From Stigmatella aurantiaca DW4/3-1 (GTDB lineage: Bacteria; Myxococcota; Myxococcia; Myxococcales; Myxococcaceae), in the NCBI RefSeq assembly GCF_000165485.1, contig NC_014623.1, positions 1,259,501 to 1,323,500 of the forward strand: 64,000 bases of DNA, read 5' to 3'. Of this stretch, positions 56,392 to 64,000 are shown piece by piece. Under the pieces are notes generated by a model, which did not search any database, was not told where the DNA came from, and saw nothing but the letters and a program-made list of their open reading frames with translations. The position numbers were made by a program, and so were the translations under genes. Numbering within the stretch: position 1 is the stretch's first letter; the number at the start of each line of letters is the position of its first letter.

Positions 56392-57762
56392 ATGGAAAAC
56401 ACCCCGAAAAGGCATCAGGTCGTCATCGTGGGCGCCGGTTTCGGCGGACTCCAGGCCGCGCTGAAGCTGAAGAAGGCGCCCGTGGATGTGACGGTCGTGG
56501 ACCGCTACAACCACCACCTGTTCCAGCCCTTGCTCTACCAGGTCGCGACCGCCGTGCTCAGCCCGGGAGAGATCGCCGCGCCCATCCGCTCGGTCCTGCG
56601 TGGACGGAACACCACCGTGCTGCTCGCCGAGGCCCAGTCGGTGGACCTGCGGCGCAAGGTGCTCGTGTGCGATGGCGGCGACATTGCCTATGACACGCTG
56701 GTGCTCGCCGCGGGCGCCACGCACTCGTACTTTGGCCATCCCGAGTGGAGCCAGTTCGCGCCGGGGCTCAAGACCATCGACGATGCGAGGAACATCCGCG
56801 AGCGGGTGCTGCTGGCGCTGGAGGCCGCCGAGCGGGAGACCGACCCCGTGCGCCAGCGAGAGTGGCTCACGTTCGTCATCGTGGGCGCCGGTCCCACGGG
56901 CGTGGAGTTGGCTGGGGCGCTGGCGCACATGACCCAGCACTCGCTGCCCAAGGAGTTCCGCCGCGTCGACATCACCCAGGCCCGGGTCATCCTCCTGGAA
57001 GGACTGCCGCGGGTGCTCACCGCCTATCCCGAGGAACTCTCCACCCGGGCCCGCAGGGACCTGGAGCGGCTGGGCGTCGATGTGCGGACCGGGACCATGG
57101 TCACCGGGGTGGATGAGCTGGGCGTTCAGGTGGGCGAGACCCGGATCGCCGCGCGCACGGTGCTCTGGGGGGCGGGGGTCGCCGCCTCTCCCCTGGCGAA
57201 GACGCTCGGCGTGCCCCTGGACAAGGCGGGCCGGGTCAAGGTCGAGCCCACGCTCGCGGTGCCCGGCCACGAGGATGTCTTCGTGATTGGCGATCTGGCG
57301 TCCGTCCAGCAAGACGGCAAGCCGGTGCCAGGCATTGCCCCTGCGGCCATGCAGATGGGCAAGCACGTGGCGAAGAACATCCGCCTTCGGGCCGAAGGGC
57401 GGCCGCTGGAGCCGTTCCACTACCTGGACAAGGGCTCCTTCGCCGTCATTGGCCGGGGCTCCGCGATTGGCCTCCTCTTCGACAAGGTCCGTGTGCGCGG
57501 ATGGGTGGCTTGGTCGATGTGGCTGGGCATCCACATCGCCTTCCTGGTGGGCTTCCGCAACAAGCTCGTCGTCCTGGTGGACTGGGCATACACGTACCTC
57601 ACGAAGCGGCGGGACGTGCGGCTCATCACCGGGCTGTACGCGCGGAAGCTGCCGTCCATGCGGCGAACCGCGCCCGGGGAGCTCGAGGCCTTCGGCACGA
57701 AGGAGGAGGGGACGTTTCCCGCCCGCCTGCCCGAGAGCACCGAGTCCGCGCCCCTGCACTGA
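56392..57762 (+). CDS. ndh: type II NADH:quinone oxidoreductase
   Basis: This 456-residue flavoenzyme has the FAD motif VIVGAGFGGLQAAL, the NAD(P)H motif FVIVGAGPTGVELAGAL and a DVFVIGDLA FAD segment, plus a C-terminal amphipathic membrane anchor (WVAWSMWLGIHIAFLVGFRNKLVV). It oxidises NADH and reduces quinone without pumping protons. The ATG at 56392 was chosen because it directly precedes the Rossmann motif. A stem-loop follows the stop. Confidence 0.95.
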   Translation: MENTPKRHQVVIVGAGFGGLQAALKLKKAPVDVTVVDRYNHHLFQPLLYQVATAVLSPGEIAAPIRSVLRGRNTTVLLAEAQSVDLRRKVLVCDGGDIAYDTLVLAAGATHSYFGHPEWSQFAPGLKTIDDARNIRERVLLALEAAERETDPVRQREWLTFVIVGAGPTGVELAGALAHMTQHSLPKEFRRVDITQARVILLEGLPRVLTAYPEELSTRARRDLERLGVDVRTGTMVTGVDELGVQVGETRIAARTVLWGAGVAASPLAKTLGVPLDKAGRVKVEPTLAVPGHEDVFVIGDLASVQQDGKPVPGIAPAAMQMGKHVAKNIRLRAEGRPLEPFHYLDKGSFAVIGRGSAIGLLFDKVRVRGWVAWSMWLGIHIAFLVGFRNKLVVLVDWAYTYLTKRRDVRLITGLYARKLPSMRRTAPGELEAFGTKEEGTFPARLPESTESAPLH

Positions 57763-57787
57763 GCTGCCTCCAAAGGCACTCAGCCAA

Positions 57788-57813
57788 CCAGGAGCCTGGG
57801 TGGTGGCTCCTGG
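57788..57813 (+). terminator. stem-loop downstream of ndh
   Basis: CCAGGAGCC (57788-57796) pairs exactly with GGCTCCTGG (57805-57813) around an 8-nt loop, with partial outer pairing (CAGCC with GGCTG). No T-run follows, so it is a likely but not certain terminator. Confidence 0.5.
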
Positions 57814-57888
57814 CTGGGCGGCGCCCTGGGGGCTCCTCACCTTTGAAACATCGAGACTGAAAGCTCGAGACAGGTGAGGAGGTGGCCC

Positions 57889-58203
57889 ATGGCGTGGACG
57901 GATTCACCGTTGGAGCGGCGCTCCATCCAGTCCGGCATGCGGGTGCAGACCGAGGACGGCTCGCGGCTGGGCAAGGTGAGGTTGATCGGCCGCGAGGTGC
58001 TGTACGTGAGGCCCTGGCGCTTTTCCCGGCGGGAGTACACGGTGCCCTTGGACCGCGTGACACGGGTCACGGGCCGAGGGGTGTTCGTGGCGGGAGCGCC
58101 CGCGGAGCTGTGCCGGCCCGCGGGGGATGCCGTCCACCACGAGATTCCCACCCACGTTCTTCCGCTCACCGAACCGCCCGCCGCGGGGCACGGGAGCGCG
58201 TGA
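57889..58203 (+). CDS. DUF2171/PRC-barrel-like small protein
   Basis: This 104-residue protein shows IQSGMRVQTEDGSRLGKVRLIGREVLYVRP and YTVPLDRVTRVTGRGVFVAG, the typical pattern of DUF2171-type PRC-barrel proteins, which are often stress related. The ATG at 57889 has GAGGAGG upstream. Its neighbours are ndh and dapD on the same strand, with gaps of 126 and 65 bp. Confidence 0.75.
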   Translation: MAWTDSPLERRSIQSGMRVQTEDGSRLGKVRLIGREVLYVRPWRFSRREYTVPLDRVTRVTGRGVFVAGAPAELCRPAGDAVHHEIPTHVLPLTEPPAAGHGSA

Positions 58204-58268
58204 GCCCCTCGTGGAGGGGCCCTTCAAGAATGCGGCGGACGGCCCGGATTTGTGCTTCATAAGGACCC

Positions 58269-59093
58269 ATGTCCTCCATGGAAGCGCTATCCCAGAAGGT
58301 GTCCGCGGCGTTCGCCGACCGGACGAAGCTGAAGGAAGTGGAGTTCGCGGACGCCGTGCGTGAAACGCTGGCGTTGCTGGACGCCGGTGCCCTGCGCGTG
58401 GCCGAGAAAGGGCCCGAGGGGTGGCGCGTCAACGCCTGGGTGAAGGAGGCCATCCTCCTCTACTTCGCCGTGGCCCAGATGCAGGTGATGGAGGTCGGGC
58501 CCTTCGAGTTCCACGACAAGGTGCCGCTGAAGAAGGGGCTGGAGGCCGCGGGGGTGCGGGTGGTGCCTCCGGGCGTGGTGCGCTACGGCGCCTTCGTGGA
58601 GAAGGGCGCGGTGGTGATGCCCGGGTACGTGAACATTGGCGCCCGCGTGGGGGCGGGCACCATGGTGGACACCTGGGCCACGGTGGGCAGTTGCGCGCAG
58701 GTGGGCCGCAACGTGCACCTGTCGGGCGGCGTGGGGTTGGGGGGCGTGCTCGAGCCGCCCACCGCTTCGCCCGTCATCATCGAGGATGGCGCCTTCATTG
58801 GCAGCCGGTGCATCGTGGTCGAGGGCGTGGTGGTGGAGGAGGAAGCGGTGCTGGGCGCCAATGTGGTGCTCACCTCATCCACGCAAATCATTGACGTCAC
58901 CGGCCCCGAGGAGCGCATCCACAAAGGCCGTGTCCCCGCGCGCAGCGTTGTTATCCCAGGAATGCGAGAGAAACAGTTTCCCTCGGGGAAGTATGGTGTT
59001 CCCTGCGCGCTCATCATCGGTCAACGGACGAAGAGCACGGACCAGAAGACCAGTCTCAATACCGCGCTGCGTGACTTCGCCGTGGCGGTGTGA
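58269..59093 (+). CDS. dapD: 2,3,4,5-tetrahydropyridine-2,6-dicarboxylate N-succinyltransferase
   Basis: This 274-residue left-handed beta-helix (hexapeptide repeat) transferase has VNIGARVGAGTMVDTWATVGSC, GGVGLGGVLEPP and EDGAFIGSRCIVVEGV, all characteristic of DapD. It succinylates tetrahydrodipicolinate in the succinylase branch of lysine and diaminopimelate synthesis. dapE for a later step lies 1.2 kb downstream on the same strand. Confidence 0.97.
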   Translation: MSSMEALSQKVSAAFADRTKLKEVEFADAVRETLALLDAGALRVAEKGPEGWRVNAWVKEAILLYFAVAQMQVMEVGPFEFHDKVPLKKGLEAAGVRVVPPGVVRYGAFVEKGAVVMPGYVNIGARVGAGTMVDTWATVGSCAQVGRNVHLSGGVGLGGVLEPPTASPVIIEDGAFIGSRCIVVEGVVVEEEAVLGANVVLTSSTQIIDVTGPEERIHKGRVPARSVVIPGMREKQFPSGKYGVPCALIIGQRTKSTDQKTSLNTALRDFAVAV

Positions 59094-59152
59094 ACAAGGG
59101 AAATCCACGACAGAAGATCGTCCGTAATGAGAAGAACGTCTGGACGTGACCG

Positions 59153-59788
59153 ATGAACCACCTCGATGACATTCTTCCTGATTTGCTGCTGGGCACCCTC
59201 TCTCCCGAAGGACAGCGGACGGCCGAGCAGCACCTCTCCGCGTGCGACCGTTGCCGCGCCGAAGTCGCTCGGTTCTCTGCGTCCTTCGACGGATTGGCGG
59301 CCCTCGCGGTGCCGGAGGACCCACCCCCGGGCGTTCTTGACCGCATCCTTCGCGAGATGGAGGGGCCTGGGCGGTTCAGCCGCTTCGTGAAAGAGATCGC
59401 GGCCTTCTTTGATCTCTCGGAAGAGCAGGCCAGGAGCGTGCTGGCCACCTTGGACACCCCTTCGTCCTGGGTACCCGGGCCCACCCGGGGCATTCAGATG
59501 ATGCCGGTGGAGACAGGGTTCGCGAAGGCGGGAATGCTCGCGGCCTTCGTGCGGATAAGCCCCGGGGCACGGTTCCCGCTGCACACCCATTTGGGGCGTG
59601 AGTGGAATTTTGTGCTGGAAGGGGGCATCCAGGCAGGTGCGGGCCGCGAGTTCTGGCCGGGCGACACGCTGGAGATGGGGGAGGGCAGCTCCCACACCTT
59701 CACGGCCCTGGCGGGCCCCGCGTGCACTGCGGCCACCCTGTTGGAGGGGGTGGCCAGCTTCGACGAGGAGCTGGGAGGGCCCGGGTAG
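59153..59788 (+). CDS. ChrR-type anti-sigma factor with cupin domain
   Basis: This 211-residue protein has an N-terminal zinc anti-sigma (ZAS) motif (H27-x3-C31-x2-C34, EQHLSACDRC) and a C-terminal cupin whose His144, His146, Glu150 and His181 match the ChrR zinc ligands. ChrR proteins hold an ECF sigma factor until singlet oxygen or another signal disturbs the cupin. No ECF sigma gene is adjacent, so the partner is encoded elsewhere. The gene lies between dapD and DUF6321. Confidence 0.9.
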   Translation: MNHLDDILPDLLLGTLSPEGQRTAEQHLSACDRCRAEVARFSASFDGLAALAVPEDPPPGVLDRILREMEGPGRFSRFVKEIAAFFDLSEEQARSVLATLDTPSSWVPGPTRGIQMMPVETGFAKAGMLAAFVRISPGARFPLHTHLGREWNFVLEGGIQAGAGREFWPGDTLEMGEGSSHTFTALAGPACTAATLLEGVASFDEELGGPG

Positions 59789-59857
59789 CGCACCGCAACG
59801 AGCGCTCGCCTCGGAGGGCTGATTCTCTTTGGGATGCGCCGGCCTCATGTTGGACGC

Positions 59858-60256
59858 ATGGCCACGCGACGCGAAAAGAATCCTGCCGGGGGCCTCACCG
59901 CGGAGGGCCGGCGCGCCTTCCAGCGGCGGGACGGCTCGAACTTGAAGCCCGGGGTGACGGGCAAGGCGGACACCCCCGAGAAGATGCGGCGGAAGGGCTC
60001 CTTTCTTCGCCGCATGTTCGGACGCTCCACGCTGCCTCCGCTCGTGAACAAGGAGGGGAAGCCGACGCGGCTGGCCTTGTCGGCCCATGCCTGGGGGGAA
60101 CCCGTTCCCAAGACGGAGGCCAGCGCCCGGCGCCTGGCCGCCAAGGGCGAGCGCCTCCTGGAGCGCTACAAGGCGGTGAAGCGCCCGGCGAGCGTGGGAA
60201 AGACGGTGCGCAAGCGCCGCGCGAAGCCCCGTTCCCCGGCGGGGAAGCGGCGTTGA
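59858..60256 (+). CDS. DUF6321-like small basic protein
   Basis: This 132-residue, strongly basic protein (many Lys/Arg) shows the conserved pattern MATRREKNPAGGLTAEGRR, NLKPGVTGKADTPEKMRRKGS and RLALSAHAWGEPVP. Such proteins are small and of unknown function; the basic tail suggests nucleic-acid binding. The ATG at 59858 starts the conserved part; a second ATG at 59834 is possible. Confidence 0.8.
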   Translation: MATRREKNPAGGLTAEGRRAFQRRDGSNLKPGVTGKADTPEKMRRKGSFLRRMFGRSTLPPLVNKEGKPTRLALSAHAWGEPVPKTEASARRLAAKGERLLERYKAVKRPASVGKTVRKRRAKPRSPAGKRR

Positions 60257-60322
60257 CCCTCGGACGGTGACGGGCGGAACAGCGGCTTCCGTGGGCGGGG
60301 TGCGCTAGGGTGCGTGCCCGCC

Positions 60323-61408
60323 ATGTCCCAGCTTGCCGCGCGCCTTGCCCAGTCCACGCTGTCGCTGTGCCGTATTGCCAGCCCCATCGGTCACGAGGGG
60401 CCCCTCGCGGACCATGTGGAGCGATGGGCGTTGGAGCGCTTCCGGCGCGAGGAGGTGCTTCGGGTTGGGCACTCGCTGTTCGTCGGGCACCTCGAGGATG
60501 CACGGCCCACGGTCGCGTTGGTGGGGCACCTGGACACCGTGCCGGGCCACCCCAGTGACAAGGAGGCGCGGCTCGAAGGGGACCGGGTGTTTGGGCTGGG
60601 CGCCTCGGACATGAAGGGCGGGCTGGCGGTGATGATGGCGCTGGCGGAGGACCTGCCCTTGCGCGAACTGCCGGTGAACCTCGGGTTCATCCTCTATGAG
60701 CGCGAGGAGGGCCGCTATGTGGAGAGCGGGCTGGGCCCGCTGTTCGACACGCTCCCGGCGCTGCGGACGGTCCGCTTCGGCATCGCCATGGAGCCGACGG
60801 ACGGGCTGGTGCAGGTGGGGTGCGTGGGGACGCTGCACGCCACGCTGAAGTTCACGGGCCGCAGCGCGCACTCGGCGCGGCCGTGGCAAGGCGAGAACGC
60901 CATTCATAAGGCGGGCCCCTTGCTGACGGAATTGCTGGCGCGCCAGCGGGTGGAGGTGATGCACGCCGGCTTTCCGTTCTACGAGGTGATGAGCGTGACG
61001 ATGGCGAGCGGAGGCCGCGCCCGCAACGTGGTGCCGGACACGCTGGAGCTGAACCTCAACTACCGCTTCGCGCCGGGCCGGACCCTGGCCCAGGCGCAGG
61101 AAGACGTGACGGCCCTGGTGGCGGGGCGGGCAGAGGTGACCTTCACGGACCTCTCCCCCAGTGGCCGCGTGTGCGCGGACAACCCCATGTACCAGCAACT
61201 CCTGGCGCTGACGGGGCTGCCCGCGGCGTCAAAGCAGGCCTGGACGGACGTGGCCCGGTTCGGCGAGTGGGGCGTGGATGCGGTGAACTACGGCCCCGGG
61301 GAGACGGCGCAGGCGCACCAGGCCAACGAGAGCGCGCCCATTCCAGCGCTGGCGCAAGCTTATGAAAAGCTCTCCGCGTTCCTGCGGGGGGCCAAGGCCG
61401 CGCTCTAG
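60323..61408 (+). CDS. dapE: succinyl-diaminopimelate desuccinylase
   Basis: This 361-residue M20-family metalloenzyme has VALVGHLDTVPGH (His, Asp), GLGASDMKGGLAVMMAL, EREEGRYVESGLGP (catalytic Glu) and a dimerisation domain with GRSAHSARPWQGENAI. It hydrolyses N-succinyl-L,L-diaminopimelate in lysine and peptidoglycan synthesis. The ATG at 60323 is preferred over a GTG at 60314. Together with dapD it supports the succinylase route here. Confidence 0.95.
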   Translation: MSQLAARLAQSTLSLCRIASPIGHEGPLADHVERWALERFRREEVLRVGHSLFVGHLEDARPTVALVGHLDTVPGHPSDKEARLEGDRVFGLGASDMKGGLAVMMALAEDLPLRELPVNLGFILYEREEGRYVESGLGPLFDTLPALRTVRFGIAMEPTDGLVQVGCVGTLHATLKFTGRSAHSARPWQGENAIHKAGPLLTELLARQRVEVMHAGFPFYEVMSVTMASGGRARNVVPDTLELNLNYRFAPGRTLAQAQEDVTALVAGRAEVTFTDLSPSGRVCADNPMYQQLLALTGLPAASKQAWTDVARFGEWGVDAVNYGPGETAQAHQANESAPIPALAQAYEKLSAFLRGAKAAL

Positions 61409-61479
61409 CCAGACATCGGGGACACTGGCTCGGGAGTCATTGCAACGAAGGGGCGCGCACGGTTGGATGGGCGGCCGTG

Positions 61480-62199
61480 ATGTCTTCCTTCCGTTTCCTG
61501 CTCTTGCTCTGGGTCCTCTCCGCCGCGGGGGGCGCCCAAGCCCAGGCTCCCACGGAGCCCACCCCCGCGCTCACCCCGCTCTATCCCCTCTGGGAGAACA
61601 CCGGCTTCCTGCTTCCGCACCGGGGGCTGTATGTGGGCTCCAGCCAGGCGGAGCTGGGCCTCTTCGATGTGGCACAGGTGGGCGTCCACCCGCTGTTCTT
61701 TGTCTTCCGCACGCTCAATGCCCACGCGAAGGTGCGCCTGCTGTCGGATGAGCGGCTCTCGGTGGCGGCCCATGCGGAGGTGCTGGTCTTCCTGCCCGGC
61801 GCGGGCGAGGCCTTCGTGTCGAGCAACTATGTCTCCCGTCTGGATACCAGCGACTCCCTGCTCACCGTCGTCCCCGTGGGGGCCACGGCCTCGTATGCCC
61901 TGACCTCCTGGCTCTACTTGCACGGCACCGCGACGGTGATGGGCATGCTGGACCATGGGCCTTTCGAGAACCGCGCGGTGCTGGGCACCACCGGGGTGGC
62001 GGAGGTGCTCGCGCTTCAGCACCACTCGGTGTCCTTGCACCTGGGAGAGGTGGGGTTCTGGAACCATGACTTCGCCAGCCTGGGCGGCTCGTATCGCTAC
62101 CGGCGGAGTTGGTTCGAGCTGAAGCTGGGCTACTTCTACCGCTTCATGGAAGATGGACGTCAGGGCAGCCCGCTGCTGGCGGTGGGGGCCTACCTGTGA
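61480..62199 (+). CDS. secreted/outer-membrane beta-rich protein
   Basis: This 239-residue protein has a signal peptide (FLLLLWVLSAAGGAQA) and a mature part of amphipathic strands (GLYVGSSQAELGLFDVA, LNAHAKVRLLSD, SVAAHAEVLVFL, LYLHGTATVMGML, YRYRRSWFELKLGYFYRF) suggesting an outer-membrane barrel. The family is not recognised. Its stop overlaps the next start (GTGA). Confidence 0.65.
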   Translation: MSSFRFLLLLWVLSAAGGAQAQAPTEPTPALTPLYPLWENTGFLLPHRGLYVGSSQAELGLFDVAQVGVHPLFFVFRTLNAHAKVRLLSDERLSVAAHAEVLVFLPGAGEAFVSSNYVSRLDTSDSLLTVVPVGATASYALTSWLYLHGTATVMGMLDHGPFENRAVLGTTGVAEVLALQHHSVSLHLGEVGFWNHDFASLGGSYRYRRSWFELKLGYFYRFMEDGRQGSPLLAVGAYL

Positions 62200-63710
62200 A
62201 GCGCTTCGTGTCCGTGTTGGCCTTGTGGGTGCTCGCCGCTCCCTCGTGCGACTGGGAGCACTACGCGCTGATGAACAGCATCCCCGCCCGGGGAGACCCG
62301 GACCGGAACCCCGTGGTGCATGTGTATCTGGGGCTGGATGGGTTGGGGCACAGCGCGGTGGTAAAGGCCCGTGAGCGGGGGGCCTTCCAGGACTGGAACC
62401 TCGCGCGCTTCATCCCGATGTTTCCCGCCACGAGCGATGCGAGCTGGTCGCGCATCCTCCATGCCGAGCGCTTCTCGGGGTACGAGTATGGCCATTACGA
62501 TCCCATCAAGGACAAGGTCTACAACAAGGCCCTGGGCGGGATGCTCGTGCACCTGGTTCCGCCGCTGGAGGGCATCTCCTTCATGGTGCCGGACTACGCC
62601 TTGACGCCCTCGTACTACGACGCGTTCGACTACCACGCGACGGCCTATCTCGACGCGCTGTGGAGCTATGACCGGCCGGTGTATGGCTATTACCGGGGGC
62701 TCGACAACCTCTTCGTGGCGCTGGCCGGACGCAGCCAGACCCAGGAGAACTTCTTCGCGTATGTGTTGGAGGCAGACGTCATCGGGCACATCCGCTCCGT
62801 GGAGGATGTGACCGAGGCGCTCGTGTCCCTGAGTCAGCGCATCGAGGCGTTCAAACGCAACCATCCCGAGCGGACCTTCGTCTTCACCCTGTTTGGAGAC
62901 CACGGGATGGATGGGGTGAAGAAGCCGCTCGAGAACGTCGTCGACTTCCGGGAACAGCTCGAGGCCGCGGGCGTGGTCTCCGTGGACTCGTTCCGCGACG
63001 CGGACAAGGAGCCGGGGCCTGCGGCGGTGACCATTCTGCACACCCGCACCACCTATGTCGCGATGCATGTCCGGCCGGAGAAGCTGGACGAGGTGGCGCG
63101 TCTGGCTTCGACCTGTGCCGCGGCGGACCTCGTCTTCGCGCGGGGGCAGTCCCCCTCGCCGGATTACCCCGAGGGGCTCGTCTGGGTGAATGCCTGGCGC
63201 GAGGGGACCCGCGTGGCGAGCTTTGGGTACGAGGTGGCCACGGACCAGTACTGGCTCCCGGCGGAGGGAGACTGGGCAGGGCTGGACTTGCCCGTCTCTT
63301 TCGCCCCCGGCGCGAGCCACGGCGTGTTCAGCGATGAGGCCCTCTTCGCCCTGAGCGTGGAGCGCACCTATCCGGACTTCTTCTTCCGGGCGAGAACGGC
63401 GTTCGAGCCCATCAGCGTGGAGTTCCCCGCGGATGCGGTGGTGTCCTTCCGGCCCACCTTCATGTCGGTGGGCTTCAAGGCGCCCATCGACAGCTTGAAC
63501 GAGACGGGGACGGCGGGCAGCCATGGCGCGATGGACGCGCTGGGCAGCGTGGCCGCCCTGGTCTCCGAGGAGCGCGAGCTGCCCTCCTCCGTGCGCTCGG
63601 ACACCCTGCTGGAGCTCTTCCCCCGGCTGGCCGGGCACATGCGAGAGCGGGGGGTGAAGTTGATGCCGGGGGCGCAGGGCGCGGAGCTGGACTACGGCAC
63701 GCTTCCCTGA
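62196..63710 (+). CDS. alkaline-phosphatase-superfamily lipoprotein
   Basis: This 504-residue protein has a lipobox-like LAAPSC, then a phosphatase/sulfatase-superfamily fold: VVHVYLGLDGLGHSAV (metal-binding Asp, possible Ser nucleophile), EADVIGHI and FVFTLFGDHGMDG (metal-binding Asp-His). It resembles phosphodiesterase/nucleotide pyrophosphatase or phosphoglycerol-type hydrolases; the substrate is unknown. The GTG at 62196 overlaps the stop of the upstream gene by 4 nt, so the two are translationally coupled. Confidence 0.8.
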   Translation: MKRFVSVLALWVLAAPSCDWEHYALMNSIPARGDPDRNPVVHVYLGLDGLGHSAVVKARERGAFQDWNLARFIPMFPATSDASWSRILHAERFSGYEYGHYDPIKDKVYNKALGGMLVHLVPPLEGISFMVPDYALTPSYYDAFDYHATAYLDALWSYDRPVYGYYRGLDNLFVALAGRSQTQENFFAYVLEADVIGHIRSVEDVTEALVSLSQRIEAFKRNHPERTFVFTLFGDHGMDGVKKPLENVVDFREQLEAAGVVSVDSFRDADKEPGPAAVTILHTRTTYVAMHVRPEKLDEVARLASTCAAADLVFARGQSPSPDYPEGLVWVNAWREGTRVASFGYEVATDQYWLPAEGDWAGLDLPVSFAPGASHGVFSDEALFALSVERTYPDFFFRARTAFEPISVEFPADAVVSFRPTFMSVGFKAPIDSLNETGTAGSHGAMDALGSVAALVSEERELPSSVRSDTLLELFPRLAGHMRERGVKLMPGAQGAELDYGTLP

Positions 63711-64000
63711 CGGTCCGTCCGGCGGCGCCTCGCCAGGAAGAGGGTATGGCGCGTGCCCCGGCCGGGCCCGGCGCGGCTCGAATGGAGTTCGGCCGTGAAG
63801 CCCGCCTGCTGGAGCCGGCGGGTGAAGCGCTCATCGGGCCCCGCGCTCCACACGGCCAGCACGCCCCCCGGCTTCAGGGCCGCATGGGCCGCGGCGAGCC
63901 CCGCGCTGTCATAGAGGCCCGCGTTGGAGGGCTGGGTGAGGCCCGAGGGGCCGTTGTCCACATCGAGGAGGATGGCGTTCCAGGGGCCCGCCCCGCGCAT
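63692..64000 (-). CDS. spermidine synthase-like protein, C-terminal part (truncated by window edge)
   Basis: The 102 visible residues, WNAILLDVDNGPSGL, AALKPGGVLAVWSAGP, FTRRLQQAGF and a basic tail, match the C-terminal half of spermine/spermidine synthase-type methyltransferase folds. The N-terminal SAM-binding part lies beyond base 64000. Its last 19 bp overlap the convergent phosphatase gene. Confidence 0.75.
   Translation of the reverse strand: MRGAGPWNAILLDVDNGPSGLTQPSNAGLYDSAGLAAAHAALKPGGVLAVWSAGPDERFTRRLQQAGFTAELHSSRAGPGRGTRHTLFLARRRRTDRQGSVP

Overview
The window is a GC-rich chromosomal stretch from a predatory, multicellular-type deltaproteobacterium, most likely Myxococcota, suborder Cystobacterineae (Stigmatella/Cystobacter/Hyalangium-like). 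The clues are two Hanks-type kinases with the usual myxobacterial layout, a MYXO-CTERM-like tail on a secreted trypsin, an orphan TadE/TadG module, a secreted chitinase, many lipoproteins and strong GC3 bias. Genus and species cannot be fixed from the sequence alone. No rRNA, tRNA, CRISPR array or insertion sequence was recognised.

Layout. 1-6.6 kb: the 3' end of a GH63-like glycosidase; a minus-strand pair encoding a DUF1521 (metal-inducible self-cleaving) protein and a type III secretion SycD/LcrH-like chaperone; a decayed aldo/keto reductase; a transmembrane Ser/Thr kinase. 6.8-12.5 kb: a complete seven-gene mrpABCDEFG Na+/H+ antiporter operon, every junction an ATGA overlap. 12.6-15 kb: bacterioferritin and its ferredoxin behind a Fur-like site, then a lipoprotein chitinase with a clear intrinsic terminator. 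15.2-19.2 kb: four overlapping genes for TadE/TadG-like pseudopilin proteins and a periplasmic partner. 19.2-26.1 kb: an accessory block of lower coding density with a secreted papain-fold protein and a convergent partner, a second kinase, a tenA / small gene / thiaminase I operon, a membrane protein and a YceI protein. 26.3-35.4 kb: a discrete acyltransferase, an M1 aminopeptidase, an outer-membrane protein with a coupled lipoprotein, and a di-heme peroxidase / Tat phosphoesterase / cytochrome c operon. 35.4-46 kb: secreted hydrolases, two orphan MacB-like permeases, a GT-C-like membrane protein, an aldehyde dehydrogenase and a TrpB2-type tryptophan synthase. 46-51 kb: L-serine dehydratase downstream of a three-gene exosortase system whose apparent substrate is a VIT-domain protein with its own PEP-CTERM tail. 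51-64 kb: mreB, a glycosyltransferase, an aromatic amino acid decarboxylase, NDH-2, dapD and dapE flanking a ChrR-type anti-sigma factor, and a coupled secreted-protein / phosphatase-superfamily pair.

The most interesting points are the thiamine-cleaving operon in a predator-like genome, the DUF1521 plus T3SS-chaperone pair, the single-substrate exosortase operon, the stand-alone TadE/TadG module and the papain-fold toxin candidate.
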